A stretch of DNA of 64,000 nucleotides, taken from positions 19,325,333-19,389,332 of the forward strand of contig NC_092189.1 of NCBI RefSeq assembly GCF_043641665.1, written 5' to 3'. Of this stretch, positions 38,665-49,889 are shown piece by piece. A model generated the notes under the pieces. That model was not told the DNA's origin, did not search any database, and saw only the letters and a program-made list of their open reading frames with translations. This DNA is from Enoplosus armatus. Its lineage: Eukaryota > Chordata > Actinopteri > Centrarchiformes > Enoplosidae. Within the stretch, counting starts at the first letter, position 1. Each line of letters starts with the position of its first letter. The position numbers and the translations under genes are program-made.

Positions 38665-39165
38665 GGTTACTCCAACAATATGTGTGTGAAACAAAATTAT
38701 GGTTAAAATTAGGCAACTAAAACCACCTGGTTAGAGCAGAGGAAGATTGTGTTTATTGTTAAATAATACATGTTGTAGTACTGACTCGGAGTATGAGTAT
38801 GATGGGAGGTGTGAGAATGTGTGATGCAAAAACATAACACAAGCCCATCCACCTCCTTGACCTCTATACCATCTCCTAAAACTTTATAAACTTCTAATTT
38901 GTTTTGCCAAGTACATTATGACGGAAACATAATTCACGCCTGGATTATGTTCCATAAAAATGTTTTTCAAAAGAGGGAAGGGCCGAGTTGTTGTGCTACA
39001 CGCAGGTCTTGGGAAGTTGGTGGGGGGAAGGAAGGTGAACAAACTTTGACACCAGGGACTGGGTTTGGCATCCTGAGTCCTGTATGTGTTCAGGTTTAGG
39101 CAACAAAAGCACTTCGGTTAATATTAGGGAAAGGTTTTGTTTCAATAGGATAAAGCTTTGATAAA
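38665..39165 (+). repeat. Dispersed 'TTTAGGCAACAAAA' repeat, copy 1
   Basis: Contains 'taaaattaggcaactaaaac' (about 38704), then 'ggcatcctgagtcctg' and 'caggtttaggcaacaaaagc' (39068-39112). The second half matches 60205-60260, which has 'gcatcctgagtcccaaatg' and 'ggtttaggcaacaaatgcac'. I recognise the TTTAGGCAACAAAA phrase followed by a 'ggttagg'-like word as a common percomorph dispersed repeat. A 66-codon open frame inside it is not meaningful. Confidence 0.55.
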
Positions 39166-40261
39166 TGTTCTATCTCGAGCTTCATGTCATTTTTGACTTT
39201 TTCAATAGTTTTTCAAAAGTGCCTGAACATAACTATAAAAAACACTAATTGTGCTTTAGTTGCTAAGAACACATATTGCATTGAAAGAGTGGATATTGGA
39301 GGGAAAACCAATTAAAAATATGCTGTGAAAATTTGGCAAATAATTTCTGTGTGAACATTTTGTGACTTGGCAGATTTGTTGATTAAAAAGAACAGTTCCT
39401 CATTATGTTGATAAAAATGAATCTAGGTGGCATTACTTCACTTTAGTAGTATATAAAGTAATGTCTAGGAGACAGAGTTGGACCTCCACAGCCTTGCTTT
39501 TCATTGCATTATGTGAATTTGACAGATAGTAATGATAATGAAGCAAAGCCTGTAAGCTAGGTCAGGCAGTCAGCTGGAATCAGTTGCATCTCACATGCCA
39601 TATGGACTCTTTTCACCGCGTTATACAGTATATTCAATGCACCTATTAAATCATGGAGGTGTGCCGAAGCTGACAATGCTCTGCTCACTCTTTTGCTGTC
39701 ATGCCTGCTGCCACACTGCTCAACTGAAAGCCTTGCTGTCACTTACAGCTACTGCTGCCGCTGTTCGTGTAGCATTTCATAAGCCCCACCTGCACCCCAG
39801 CATCCACCAGGAGGCTCTGAGTCAACGTACCTCTAGGGTGGAAGTTATTATCATCACTCACCACCCTGCTGTGCTGAGCTTGGTGTTTCCTTGTGGGAGT
39901 GACGAGGTAAGAGCCACGATCAAAGCTGGTCATATTCTACATTCACATAATAACTGTATTCTGTGCATTTTCCATGTTGTGATTAAATTAAAATTGATAA
40001 TACAGCAAAAGTATAAATATATATCCTTTTAGTTTATGTCTAATATGTGTTAACTGTATCAGATAGAACTCAAGTAGTCATCTAAGTGTGTGTTGCGAGG
40101 AGGGAGATTTTCCACATTGTGACCCTGACAAGGTGCTCTGCATCCCAACAAATGAGTTCAGAGCTTCAGGGGCTTTGGCCAACCCATGGCACGAATCCAT
40201 GTCCAATTATCGGCCTCAGAAATTGCTAAGGCTTGCCTAATTTATGCCAAAGATACATCCT

Positions 40262-40264
<3 letters not shown>
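39166..40264. other. Non-coding stretch, no gene seen
   Basis: A 145-codon plus-strand frame (39595-40032) covers much of this stretch. It lacks any domain I recognise, and its composition is like the flanks, so I treat it as chance. Confidence 0.5.

Positions 40265-40292
<28 letters not shown>
40265..40292 (+). repeat. CA microsatellite
   Basis: A pure (AC)14 run. Confidence 0.98.
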
Positions 40293-40974
40293 TCCCTCTT
40301 TCCTTATTACATAATAACATAGCTGTGGTACCCACCATAATATAGAGGAGCCATTATATGTTAGGCCTCCTTCATTTTCCTCGGCTGAGGGGGGATGATT
40401 GCTTCCCCACTGTAGTCTTTAATGACTGATAAGAGCCTCTGATCACAGAAAGGTGCTCTCAGTGTCATCATCATCACAGCTCTCTCACCACACTGACAAA
40501 AACAGAGACTGAGTGAACTGTTCCCAAAACAAACAGGGAGAGAATAAAATGATTTTATTGTGTAGCTTATGAGCTCAAAGCTGAAGAAGACGTGTTCTAA
40601 TGCACAAGACTTCCTGATAAACATTAAACATGCATAACAATATAATAACTTGCAGAAAAACGCTCTGAAGAAGGCACAAAATATCAGCTTATGGAATAAA
40701 GTCTCCACTGCATCTCTTATTCTAAAGGGATTCTGCTCCTTCTCGAAGTTATTATATTGTTTATGTTGCTTCTTGAAATCATTAAAAATATATATATTCA
40801 TAAATAAAACGTGCACAGATGGAATCAACTTTTAATTTTATAATTTTACCTTTGACTATATATAAAAGAACAAATTGTGATTTCATTGCTTAAATAATTT
40901 GTATCTTAACATCACTGGTCTCAGCTTATCAAATGTAAGGATTTAGTGTTTTATTCGTCTTTTTATTGATCTTA
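40293..40974. other. Non-coding stretch, no gene seen
   Basis: A 155-codon minus-strand frame (40361-40828) covers this segment. It is rich in Phe, Cys and Leu, as expected from AT-rich random sequence, and shows no domain. I treat it as chance. Confidence 0.5.
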
Positions 40975-41170
40975 ACCATAGCTTATTTGCCATAACCCTG
41001 ATGTTTCCCTAATGTTTACCACACTGTAGTTGCCATGTGCTGCTTTTTTAGAAAGCAAGAATTTTAAAATGTTGCCATTGAATGTAAAAAAGAAAAAAAA
41101 ATGTTGTCCTAGAACACAATAAGGGGTTTGCATAATCATCCAGTATTGACACCCATGTCTGGCAATAGTG
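40975..41170 (+). repeat. Dispersed repeat fragment, paired with 17800-17942
   Basis: 'accacactgtagttgccatg', 'cataatcatccagtattgac' and 'tgtctggcaatag' occur in the same order and strand as in 17800-17942, with an extra A-rich interior (about 41050-41105). It is an old dispersed repeat of unknown class. Confidence 0.55.
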
Positions 41171-41221
41171 CTTGTTGGTTGATTGGACAGTCCAAAACCA
41201 AGATGTCAACTTGGGCCACTT

Positions 41222-41294
41222 TCCATTTATGGAATTTTATAAACTAAACAATTAATCATAAAATGATTCAGCAGAACAGCCCTTAGTTGCAGTC

Positions 41295-41295
<1 letters not shown>
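41222..41295 (-). mobile_element. End fragment of an ATTAATCG-type MITE
   Basis: 'aaactaaacaattaatcata' followed by 'cagcccttagttgcag' resembles the terminal region of the very common percomorph hAT-like MITE whose ends are built of 'gattaatcg' words and finish in 'gttagttgcagc'. The body of the same family appears at 61560-61855. Only the end is present, directly next to the TA microsatellite. Confidence 0.5.

Positions 41296-41297
<2 letters not shown>

Positions 41298-41328
<31 letters not shown>
41298..41328 (+). repeat. TA microsatellite
   Basis: (AT)n with one interrupting A, about 15 units. It follows the MITE end fragment within a few bases. Confidence 0.97.
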
Positions 41329-43225
41329 GAGGCTCCACAAGTTGTTTTCCTATCAGACCATTTTGTGTCATCAGTTTTGTGTAATTGTGAAAGTGGACAG
41401 TCTTTCATTTGGCAGTGACAGGTCCAGTGCTGCATGTGTTTGATGGCACACTAACACCAAGAGCATTCTTACAGAATCAACGCCTCAGTCCGCTTTCTAT
41501 TTTCCATCAGTGTGATGGTTTGGAGATAAAGGGATTCTGTACTTGACATGGCAAGTTTAGGAAGAAAGGATCCTACCAAGAATAAACTACCTCCCATCTC
41601 CTGTGGGGGGCTTTAAAAATAGGCTCCCCTTATCTTTTACCTCCTCTATCTCATCCTTTCATGTGCTGTATCTCACAGAAAGGTATTTGTGAAAGGATAA
41701 TTCTGTAGGTTATGGAAACATGCTGAGCAGGTCTCTGCCTCTGGGGTGTAATACAGAGTGTGTGTACATGATGATAGCATTCAAACAACACCTCAGTTTT
41801 TCTTTAAAGGAGATTGACAGCTCAGCACTATTGCTGATACTGATATGGGATTTCATTATTGGTATTGGTCTTTATCCACTGAGACTTCTTTAGATTATGC
41901 AGTAATAATACAATCTGGCTGATAATAATTAATGACATTTTCACAGACATTTTTAATGTGCTGCTCTTTCGACTCTCTACTCTAGACTGATGAAACATAA
42001 ATTTAGTAAATACCTATTTCAACAAAGCTTTGACATCTGCTGTTCTAAACCCAACATTGGTGGCAAGTCTGTCCTGGAAACAATCCTATGACTTGTGGAA
42101 AGCAACACAGGTTGGTTTCAAAGAGGACTGGGACCTTAGGTACTGTACTAGTACGGGTGAGGAGGGAGGCTGAATCTAAATCTAAACCTTAATATATTGT
42201 GGCATATTGGTCCTATTAGCTAGTAGCTGAATGGGATGGAAGAAATATAGCTGATACAGAGACAGGATTGTTGTCTTTTGCATATGGCAAAAAAACACTT
42301 TAATAATCCATGGTGCTCACAAAAGCCATCTTTTTATTGTTATTGTTTTGATAACTCTTTTTTACAATACATCGCACAAGGGAAGATTATTATACATATA
42401 AATATACTGTGTCTGTTTCTTGCAGCGACAAACATAGTAATAACAAACACATGGTCTCTCCTATGTGGGGAGCTTTTATTTTGAAGTACACCTCCACAAT
42501 GCATCGACTGTAAGGCACAAAGATTATTTTTCTCCGTAAGTGAACATTTAGGTCTTCAAATACACAACTACAGACACGTCTGCAGTTCAAGGATGGGAAA
42601 TAGAAAAGAATAAAACCTTCACCATTTGCTAAAGTGAAGGAAACAAGCACAAACATTTATTACAGGTGTACTTGTGTGATAGATCCTTTTATCCAAGTAT
42701 TTCTCTCAAAAACATGAATATATAAAAAAATGCAGTTAAAAGTGTGTTATTTTTAACCCAAGCATGTTTGAATTGACACTACTTGGATCATTGCAAATGT
42801 GATTTGGCCACAAAGTTGTTAATTTGTTTGTTGTTTTTGTTTTCACTGGTGATGACACACCGCACTCACCTCCAGGGGCTTTACACTACTATCAACACAA
42901 ACTTGCATCATTCCTGTCATAATTCGTTGACAAAGTAATTAGTCAAGTGGCCTCTGATCTGCAACTGTCAGGCAGTAGTGAGAGTTTAATTGGCTAATCT
43001 GTCATGCTATCAGAATTGCAGGTGAATAAACTGATGTTTTACTCAAAGCATTTAAAAAAAAAAGAAAGAGCGCAGATGAAGTTTTTCATGAAGGCACTGA
43101 TAGATCAAGCATTCCCGAAGGATTAAAAGAAACAAGAGTGATAATGACAATCATGAGTCAGCTGAGACAGACTGAGCATCTACGGATGATTCACACAAAT
43201 GGAAACATGATAAGCAGACGAACAG
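41329..43225. other. Non-coding stretch, no gene seen
   Basis: Unique-looking AT-rich sequence with an A-run near 43052-43062. The open frames of up to 88 codons have no domain signal. Confidence 0.55.
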
Positions 43226-43291
43226 TCGAATGAATGGATGGATGGAAGGAAGAAATGGACAGATAAACGGACGAGCAGACAGATGGAAGTA
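43226..43291 (+). repeat. Degenerate GGAT/ACAGAT-type simple repeat
   Basis: Tetranucleotide-like units (gaatgaatggatggatgg, then acagataaacggacgagcag) with many substitutions. An old, decayed microsatellite. Confidence 0.8.
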
Positions 43292-44055
43292 AGTGATTAT
43301 TCTCCGACCCACAGATGGTTTCCGGTCTCAGCCGTGGTGTGATGACAGCCAAGTCACAGACAGATCCGCTGAGCACAACTTCCACTGAACAAAGCATTTA
43401 GTGTGGACACAGCAGTTTCTATCTGGCTAATTTACTCGACTTACTCAATCATGTTTAAATTCTGTCATGCACAGGAAAAAGATGGCATTCCTGTGCCTGG
43501 AATAACTGCCACAGGGTGTGAGACAGACACTGAGTATTTTCAGTTACATTTCAAACGTCTCTTCATGGAGAAGTCTCTGCAACAGCTCTGACTTTGTGAC
43601 GTTACAAATCCCTACAGTGCAACGCAGTGCACCGTGTCAGTTATCGCCTGTAACAGTATGTGAGGATTATCACCTGATGGTTCAGCAGGAAGTACCTCAC
43701 CCCCACAGGAGACTTTCTGTGACCCCTGCACATGTTGTACACAGTCAAAGAAAAACACTGAATGCAGCAAGCAGACATTTATGGCTGTGAGGGAGTGTGT
43801 GTGCATTAAAGAGAGGGAAGAGGGAGGTCACCGGTAGAGCGCACAGAGGCAACTTGCCGTACTTGAACTAACATAAAAAGAAACAAACCACAGTGTTAAG
43901 TTGACCGAGTTGACACTAACAACCTGAAACACTTCTTTACAGAGGAGCATCTCTCAATATCACTCAATCCTTTTTCATTTCAAAGTCTGTTGTGTTGCAG
44001 ACCTCTGGCCCTGAGTGCAGATACACAGCAAGCATGGAGCGCTGACATCGACCTT
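43292..44055. other. Non-coding stretch, no gene seen
   Basis: Slightly GC-richer than its surroundings. Three overlapping open frames of 62-90 codons occupy both strands at 43400-43810, with no domain and no splice-site framework. No gene called. Confidence 0.5.
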
Positions 44056-44100
44056 TGTGTGTATCTCTATGTGTGTGTATCTCTATGTGTGTGTGTGTGG
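44056..44100 (+). repeat. GT microsatellite with a TATCTCTA-containing unit
   Basis: Two units of about 16 bp (tgtgtgtatctctatg) followed by (GT)n. It produces an apparent open frame that is only repeat translation. Confidence 0.9.
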
Positions 44101-45149
44101 ACAAGGGACACAGAAAAAGAGAGAGATTGGGAATTCTTGCCTTGCTACTAGATGCATTATGTCTTTCTATTATCATAAAATGACAGGGGCTACAATGAAC
44201 ATTTGTCATGCAACTTTTATCACACTGGGAATCATTAAATGACTACATTGGGTTGGATTATGCATCACATTGCAATCCTGTCATCACGGCCGGATAAAGA
44301 AGTCTTCAGACTCTGAATGTGATTGCAATTTGTAGTCTGGATGCAATTCATCTTCAATATGCATGCAAGTGATGAAAGGAGACATTGAGAAGGAGAGGGG
44401 AAAGGCAACAGGAGAAGCATGACAGTCATTTGGGTTCAAGTGTAGATATGCAGGGTGATGTGATCTCATTAAATTACATTTTCAGAATCAGGTTTCGAAT
44501 TGCAGGATGAAATGATATTTGTAACCATGCAGTATTGCCTCCATGTGAGAGTGAATGTGTGCCACATTATGTTTGTGAGCATATGTGAAAAAGACAAAGA
44601 AGCAGAGGGTGTGAAGTAATACTGGACCTATTCCTGCAGCAGTATGAAAAAAGGAACTCAATTCTCAGACTGTGATTTGTTGCATTTTCTGCATTTTCAA
44701 GTGTATGCATCATCATGTGATCACTGAACGTGTTACAAACATGCAATCAAACAACACCAAGAATCTAAAGCCCTGCTGGCATCTCTGTGAGGCTGTTCTT
44801 GTGCACAGATAGGGCCTTTGCAAATAGGGTGTCTCTTTCAGTCCTGGAGATTGGAACACATGTATGTAAGTAGCATAAATCAAAATTAGACGTTTTCTAC
44901 CTCTCATGGTCCGAGTGTGTAATGAATTACAAGCGTTCTCTGTCCGCTAAAGTAGCATATTTCTCTCGCTTAATCAGTAACAATAAACACAATCCTGGAT
45001 TTATTCTTGACACTGTTGCCAAATTTAGCCGTCTGTTAGCTGCTCACTCTTTATGCTCACCTTTTCTGCAGAAAAATAGATTAGATGCAAAATGAGTTCC
45101 TCATATCCAGCTACTTCTGCAGAATTGGTAGTGCAATATTCAAAGGTTG
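44101..45149. other. Non-coding stretch, no gene seen
   Basis: Unique-looking sequence. From about 44990 it begins to resemble LINE sequence, but I can only support the LINE from about 45150. Confidence 0.5.
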
Positions 45150-45675
45150 AATCCAAGATAGTTTCTGTTCTTACTCATTTTTTAGACTTATCTCTCTTGA
45201 AAAAGTCACTGTCTCTACTACATTTGAGACTGATGTGATTAAACCCCCATTTAAGAAACCACATCTTGATCTAGGGTCTCAAAATAATTTTTGACCAGTC
45301 TCTAACCTTGAAATATTGGAGTACCTCAGGGCTCTGTTCTGGGCTTTTCTCTCTTTATATTTCACCTCTTGGCCAAAGTCGTGGAATTTTCAGTGCTACA
45401 CTGATGATACTCAGTTGTATGTACCTGTAAAGGCGGATGATCATTTCCAAGTTATTAAATTAGAGGCCTGTTTGACTGCCGGGAAAACCGGATGTCCTGT
45501 AATTTCCTGCTCCTAAATTCTGATAAAACTGAGATGCTGGTCATTGGCCCTGCTCGACATAGACACCGGTTTGATCTATTTCCAGTTACACTTGATAACA
45601 CACACACACATTAAAGAAATGACCAAGACCACACAACCAACCAAATGCTGCAGCTAGAATTTTAACATTTAACAT
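45150..45675 (+). pseudogene. LINE reverse-transcriptase relic
   Basis: Broken ORF2 of a CR1/L2/Rex1-like non-LTR retrotransposon. Translation in shifting frames gives, in order, IKPPFKKPHLDL and a degraded 'PVSNL' (about 45240-45310), then GVPQGSVLG (45318-45344), then CYTDDTQLY (45394-45420), then LLNSDKTEMLVIGP (about 45512-45553), and finally a C-terminal NAAARILT (about 45644-45667). These are RT palm-domain landmarks; the catalytic Y-A-D-D box reads Y-T-D-D here. The gap between PVSNL and GVPQGS is far too short, so more than 100 codons are deleted. Frames change between GVPQGS and YTDD, and stops follow. The copy is dead. Confidence 0.85.
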
Positions 45676-45683
45676 TTTAGCAC

Positions 45684-45985
45684 ATGAGCGTCAAAGCTTG
45701 TGTTTCTCCGTCTTGTCCTCACCCCCTTCACTCAGCCTTCTTTGTGCTGGAACATCGGCCGTCCTGCACCTCTCTCTCCCCCCTGGCTGTGCCATGTTTG
45801 TTTCAGATCTGGATCTTCATCCTCCAGGAGATTTGGCCTCTCCCCTTGTCTCTCTCTCTCCCTTGTGGGTATGTTGTCCTTGTCTCTTTCTCCCTCTGTG
45901 TGTTTGTTTTCTCTTTCCTGAATGGTGAATGGTGTTCTTGAGCTTTGCCTCTTGTGTATTTGTGTAGTCTGTCCTCTTTCCAGGT
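45684..45985 (+). repeat. Pyrimidine-rich low-complexity tract
   Basis: About 300 bp rich in C and T (ctctctctccc, tctctctctctccctt). All three plus frames are open for 73-85 codons, which reflects the absence of stop-forming A residues rather than coding. It lies directly after the LINE remnant and before the inverted duplication. Confidence 0.75.
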
Positions 45986-46059
45986 CTCCGTGGTGGAGAG
46001 GAGGTTGTGTAGCTCAGGTCCTATCTGTTTGGAAGCACCTGGAAGTCAGTCGATGACTT

Positions 46060-46862
46060 GTCGACTGGACTAATTGAAATGTTGACCTCATGATGGCGCT
46101 AGATGAAGTGTTAAGGGATCACCAAAGTCAATATTATTAATCCTTATGGGGGGATGCATGCCTGTACCAAATTGCATGGCAATCCATCCAATAGTTGAGA
46201 CATTTGACTCAAAACCACAAACATCAACCTCATGGTGGTTCTAGAGGTACATTCAGGGGATCACCAGAGTCATCAGGAATCATATTCACTGGGCTGTGAA
46301 GGTCTGTACAAACTTTGATGGCAATCCCTCCAACACTTGTTGAGATATTTCAGTCTGGTCCAAAGTGTTGAACTGACTGACCGACCAACATTGCAATCCC
46401 TGGAGCCACATGGCTAGCATGTCTAAAAATGATGGTATGTAGCAGAGGTCATACCATATTCTCATCACGCAGGAGCCATTTTAATGTGTTAATATCTTGT
46501 AATTTTCCAGAGATGTCTGACAGATGTCAAACAGTTCTAAAATTATCACTGCAAGCATATGTTAACTGAAATCCAGCAGTTATAGTTAATGGCTTGATTT
46601 CTCTGGTGCAGCAGCTGAAAAACATAGACATGGCTGAACCTGAATAGCCCTGTAAAAACTGGAATTACTTGACCTTAGAGAAAACGTATTCGAACACACC
46701 CTAAGACCAAAGACACCCTAAATCAGAAGACATGGATGAGACAAAGTTTATAATGTGAAATTAAGCCCTTTCTAAGGAATATTTCCTGGAGGAGAATTCC
46801 TTTGCTCCTACAGGTATCATGTGGCTGACAGTAAGTGTTATGTAATGCAGCACCCAGAATAG
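46060..46862 (+). repeat. Arm 1 of a large inverted duplication
   Basis: This 0.8 kb segment recurs in inverted orientation at 47782-48390. Its first part, 46060-46432, is a GCTAGCATG-type dispersed repeat (copy C) with an internal partial duplication: 'ccatccaatagttgagac' and later 'ccctccaacacttgttgag' each follow a 'tggcaatcc' phrase. The second part, 46433-46862, is not part of the dispersed repeat as seen elsewhere in the window. It carries 'gtcataccatattctc', 'gagccattttaatgtgttaa', 'gatttctctggtgcagcag', 'caggtatcatgtggctgaca' and ends 'gcagcacccagaata'. No coding frame is supported. Confidence 0.85.
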
Positions 46863-47147
46863 AAATGTTGCCTCACACAATTGGGTTGAACCGAGCCAGT
46901 TCAAGTCCAACTCGGATCAGAGTGGGATCTGGTAGTTGGAGAGGAGCCAGTTCACCTCCTGGGCACTGCAGAGGTTTCCTTGAACAAGGCACTGAACCCC
47001 TAACTGGTCAGGGAGCTGTGCTATGCGGCTATCTCTCCACAGAAATGCTTGTCTATAGGTCCGGTGAGTGCATGTGTTAAGAAAACATAACATCAGAGTG
47101 AAAAGATGAATTTCCCCAAGGGGTCTAATAAAGTAATTATCATTACA
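46863..47147 (+). mobile_element. tRNA-derived SINE in the loop of the inverted duplication
   Basis: This matches a common percomorph SINE. A B-box-like 'agttcaagtccaactcg' occurs at about 46900, followed by 'gtagttggagaggagccag', 'ttcacctcctgggcactgca', 'ccttgaacaaggcactgaac', then 'cagagtgaaaagatgaattt' and the tail 'ccccaaggggtctaataaag' to about 47146. The tail (gaatttcccc...aataaagta) is shared with partner LINEs in this group. The same tail occurs in reverse orientation at 48625-48670. The A box is degraded, so its start is set by the end of the duplication arm. It begins immediately where arm 1 stops. Confidence 0.75.
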
Positions 47148-47781
47148 CAAAACCTTTGTAAAATATCGTGTAATCATGAACTCGATATAACAAATGTATT
47201 TGGGCTGTTGAATGCAAGGTTTCCATGGTTATTCTCACAACAGCCTCTTTCTACAATTACTAAATAGCTCTTGTCAAGTTGTTCTATGGCACGTACGTAC
47301 AGTGAATCTGTCCTACCACTTATTTAGTTTTCTTTGAGTTGCTTCAGTGTCCACTGCTGTGCTTTAATCCTTCACCACAGGGACCAGCCAGTAAACACTA
47401 GGCACTTTTATCTGCTTAAATTGCAAAGTGAGTCTGCAACAGGAAACAGTGTGTCTTCTCTTCTCTAATTGGGACCTTGAAGATTCCCCTGTATGTCTAA
47501 GTGAAAATTTGGTTGCAAATATTGCCATCCACATACAGGTATTGATAAAAAGCAGCAAATTATGACATCTTTCCTAATGATGTCTGGATAATTAGCAGAG
47601 TTACAGATATAAAGCTTGTTTGTCTCCCATAAGAAGGCATTTGCTGCCATTCATTTTTGTACAGTTTGGAAACTTTCACAGCCTTGAAACTGCAGGAGAT
47701 ATATGATAGTACATCACATTATGTTAATTTGGTTTTGTCAGCATTTCTGTTTCACCATTATTTTTGGGTGAGGGAACGTTT
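47148..47781. other. Loop of the inverted duplication, unique part
   Basis: About 630 bp of AT-rich unique-looking sequence between the SINE and arm 2. Two overlapping minus frames (64 and 61 codons) are not gene-like. No transposase or other coding sequence is visible, so nothing here explains the flanking inverted arms. Confidence 0.6.
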
Positions 47782-48600
47782 TTATTCTGGGTGCTGCATT
47801 ACATAACATTGCACTTACTGTCAGCCACATGATACCTGCAGGAACAAAGGACTTCTCCTCTAGGAAACATTCCTTAAAAGGGCTTTATGTCATGTTATAA
47901 ACTTTGTCACATCCATGTCTCCTGATTTAGGGCGTCTTCAGCCCCTGTTCGAACAGGACCGTTTTCTCTAAGGTCAGGTAATTCCAGTTTTTACAGCGCT
48001 ATTCAAGTTCAGTACATGAATCCTCTTCATATCAGCCATGTCTGTGTTTTTCAGCTGCTGCACCAGAGAAATCAAGGCATTAACTATAACTGCTGGGTTA
48101 CAGTTAACATAAGCTTGCGCTGATAATCTTAGAACGAAGATATTAACACATTAAAATGGCTCTTGCGTGAGAGAATATGGTATGATCTCTGCTGCATACC
48201 ATATTTTTTAGACATGCAAGCAATGTGGCTCCAGGGATGGCAATGTTGGTCGGTCAGTCAGTTCACCACCACAAGTGTTGGATGGATTGCCATGACATGT
48301 GGTACAGACATTCATCCCCCCTTCAGTATTCACTTGATCCCTTAACCATCTCGAATGAGGTCAACATTTCAATTTGTCCAGTACTTTATTTTATGACTAA
48401 ATATCTGCAAAACTATTGACATTCCCATCAGCCTTAGCTTTTGGGTTTAGTGCTAATTAGCAAGTATGACCCATGCTAACACACTAAACTATGATAGTGA
48501 GCATCGTAAACATTATACGTGATAAACATCAACATGATGGCATTGTTAATGTGAACGTGTTAGTATTCTGACGTTAGCATTTAGCTCAAAGCCGTGCTGT
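47782..48600 (-). repeat. Arm 2 of the inverted duplication, running on into the dispersed repeat
   Basis: The reverse complement of arm 1 for about 610 bp (47782-48390). It starts 'tattctgggtgctgcattac' against arm 1's end and includes matching 'tgtcagccacatgatacctg', 'ctgctgcaccagagaaatca' and 'acattaaaatggctc'. It lacks the internal partial duplication seen in arm 1. From 48391 to about 48597 it continues through the remainder of the dispersed repeat ('gcaaaactattgacattccc', 'catcagccttagctt', 'gttagcatttagctcaaagc'), which arm 1 does not have. The minus-strand frame at 46286-46468 and the plus-strand frame at 48163-48345 translate to similar peptides only because the arms are homologous. 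Confidence 0.85.
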
Positions 48601-48765
48601 GTCAAGTCAAGTCACTTTTATTTGAGATAAGACAAGATAGCCTTTATTGATCCCGAGAGGGGAAATTCAGGTGATCACAAAGACTAGAAGAGAGATAAGT
48701 ACAGATAAATAGAGAAAGTAAAAAAATAAAAATGAAAATAAAAATAACTAAAAATAGATAAAGTT
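48601..48765 (-). mobile_element. Retroelement tail with A-rich end
   Basis: 'gtcaagtcaagtcactttta' followed by 'gcctttattgatcccgag' and 'aggggaaattcag' is the reverse complement of the tail found at the end of the SINE at 46863-47147 (gaatttcccc...aataaagt). A long A-rich stretch follows to 48765. Only the tail and flanking low-complexity sequence remain. Confidence 0.6.
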
Positions 48766-49889
48766 CCCGAGCCAAGTCCCTACGGACTGAGCCACTACCA
48801 CCCCAAATGTGTAATTAGTCTGAATCATCATGCCATGCCCATGGTTCACTGGTAGTTTAAACAGATATATTTGTGCATGTGCATGAGCTCATTAATGGCT
48901 AATTCTCCTGACCTCTGTTTGGAGCTTGTAAAACAATGTTTGTTGACTGTCAATATGTAAAGATTTAAAATCTGTGTGGTATAATCTGTATATTTTAGCT
49001 GGTATTCAGTTAATCGTGAGAAGAGAGCCTTTTAACTGTGACAGCCTACATTGTAAACATTTTTTATATTATTAGTACACTCAGAACACAATCTGGAAAA
49101 GAGACAACTTCAATACGTTAATTCTACCACAAAAGAGAAACAACTTGTTATGTGGTCCATTGTTGATGCTCACTTATCAGGCGTTAAGAGATAGATGTTC
49201 AACAAATGTTTGCTGACTCTCCACAGACAATGTAGCCTGTTCTTTACGCTAAAACTAGAGCTGGATTTCCACACTATCTTGATGCTGTGCCAGCGCAGGT
49301 GAAAGTTATGGCTGAACCTGCAGTCATTCTGAGTACTGGGTTGAGATTTGGGGTTTTAAATTTCTTAAACCAATTAAAGTTGTCAAGGTTGCATGTAAAC
49401 TGTGCTCAGCTCACCAGCGCTCTTGTTAAATACAGAGCCGCAGGTTGTTAAGGCACATTTTGCACGTGGCTAATTACCTTCCTTATGCACACTTCAACTT
49501 TCCTTTAAAGATTTCTTTTTTTCAATTTATTATCTATGCCTACTACTTGCATTTGTTGTTTCTTAGAAGGCAATATTTTGAGTATCATCAGTAGTTTGTA
49601 TCTGAAAAATGGAAAATAAAGTCAATATTATCCAGAAAATGACTTCAATGATTTATACAAATAAGTCAGGAAAGTGGATGGTGAAGTGCATTTTCTAAAA
49701 AAATAGAAAAGAAAGTTCATGGTCCCACCAGGGCAGGACGTTTGTCTTTGTCCAACAAAATAAAAGCAATAAACATAACACAATAAAAGTATGTGCAAAA
49801 GCAATACAGTGCACAAGATTAAGTCAAGTGTCATTTCCAAGTTTGATGCATGACCATATGCTCATGAAGAATTATCATACAGCTATATT
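48766..49889. other. Non-coding stretch, no gene seen
   Basis: Unique-looking AT-rich sequence; no frame longer than about 70 codons and no recognised repeat. Confidence 0.55.

Noticed and set aside
39595..40032. 145-codon plus-strand frame
   Set aside because: No domain, and base composition like its flanks. The minus strand is also open in part of the same region.
40361..40828. 155-codon minus-strand frame
   Set aside because: Phe/Cys/Leu-rich translation typical of AT-rich random sequence; no domain.
45684..45960. Three overlapping plus-strand frames of 73-85 codons
   Set aside because: All three frames are open because the tract is pyrimidine-rich and lacks the A residues needed for stop codons. 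The peptides are low-complexity.
46286..48345. Two similar predicted peptides (minus strand 46286-46468, plus strand 48163-48345)
   Set aside because: The similarity comes from the inverted duplication of a non-coding repeat, not from a gene family.
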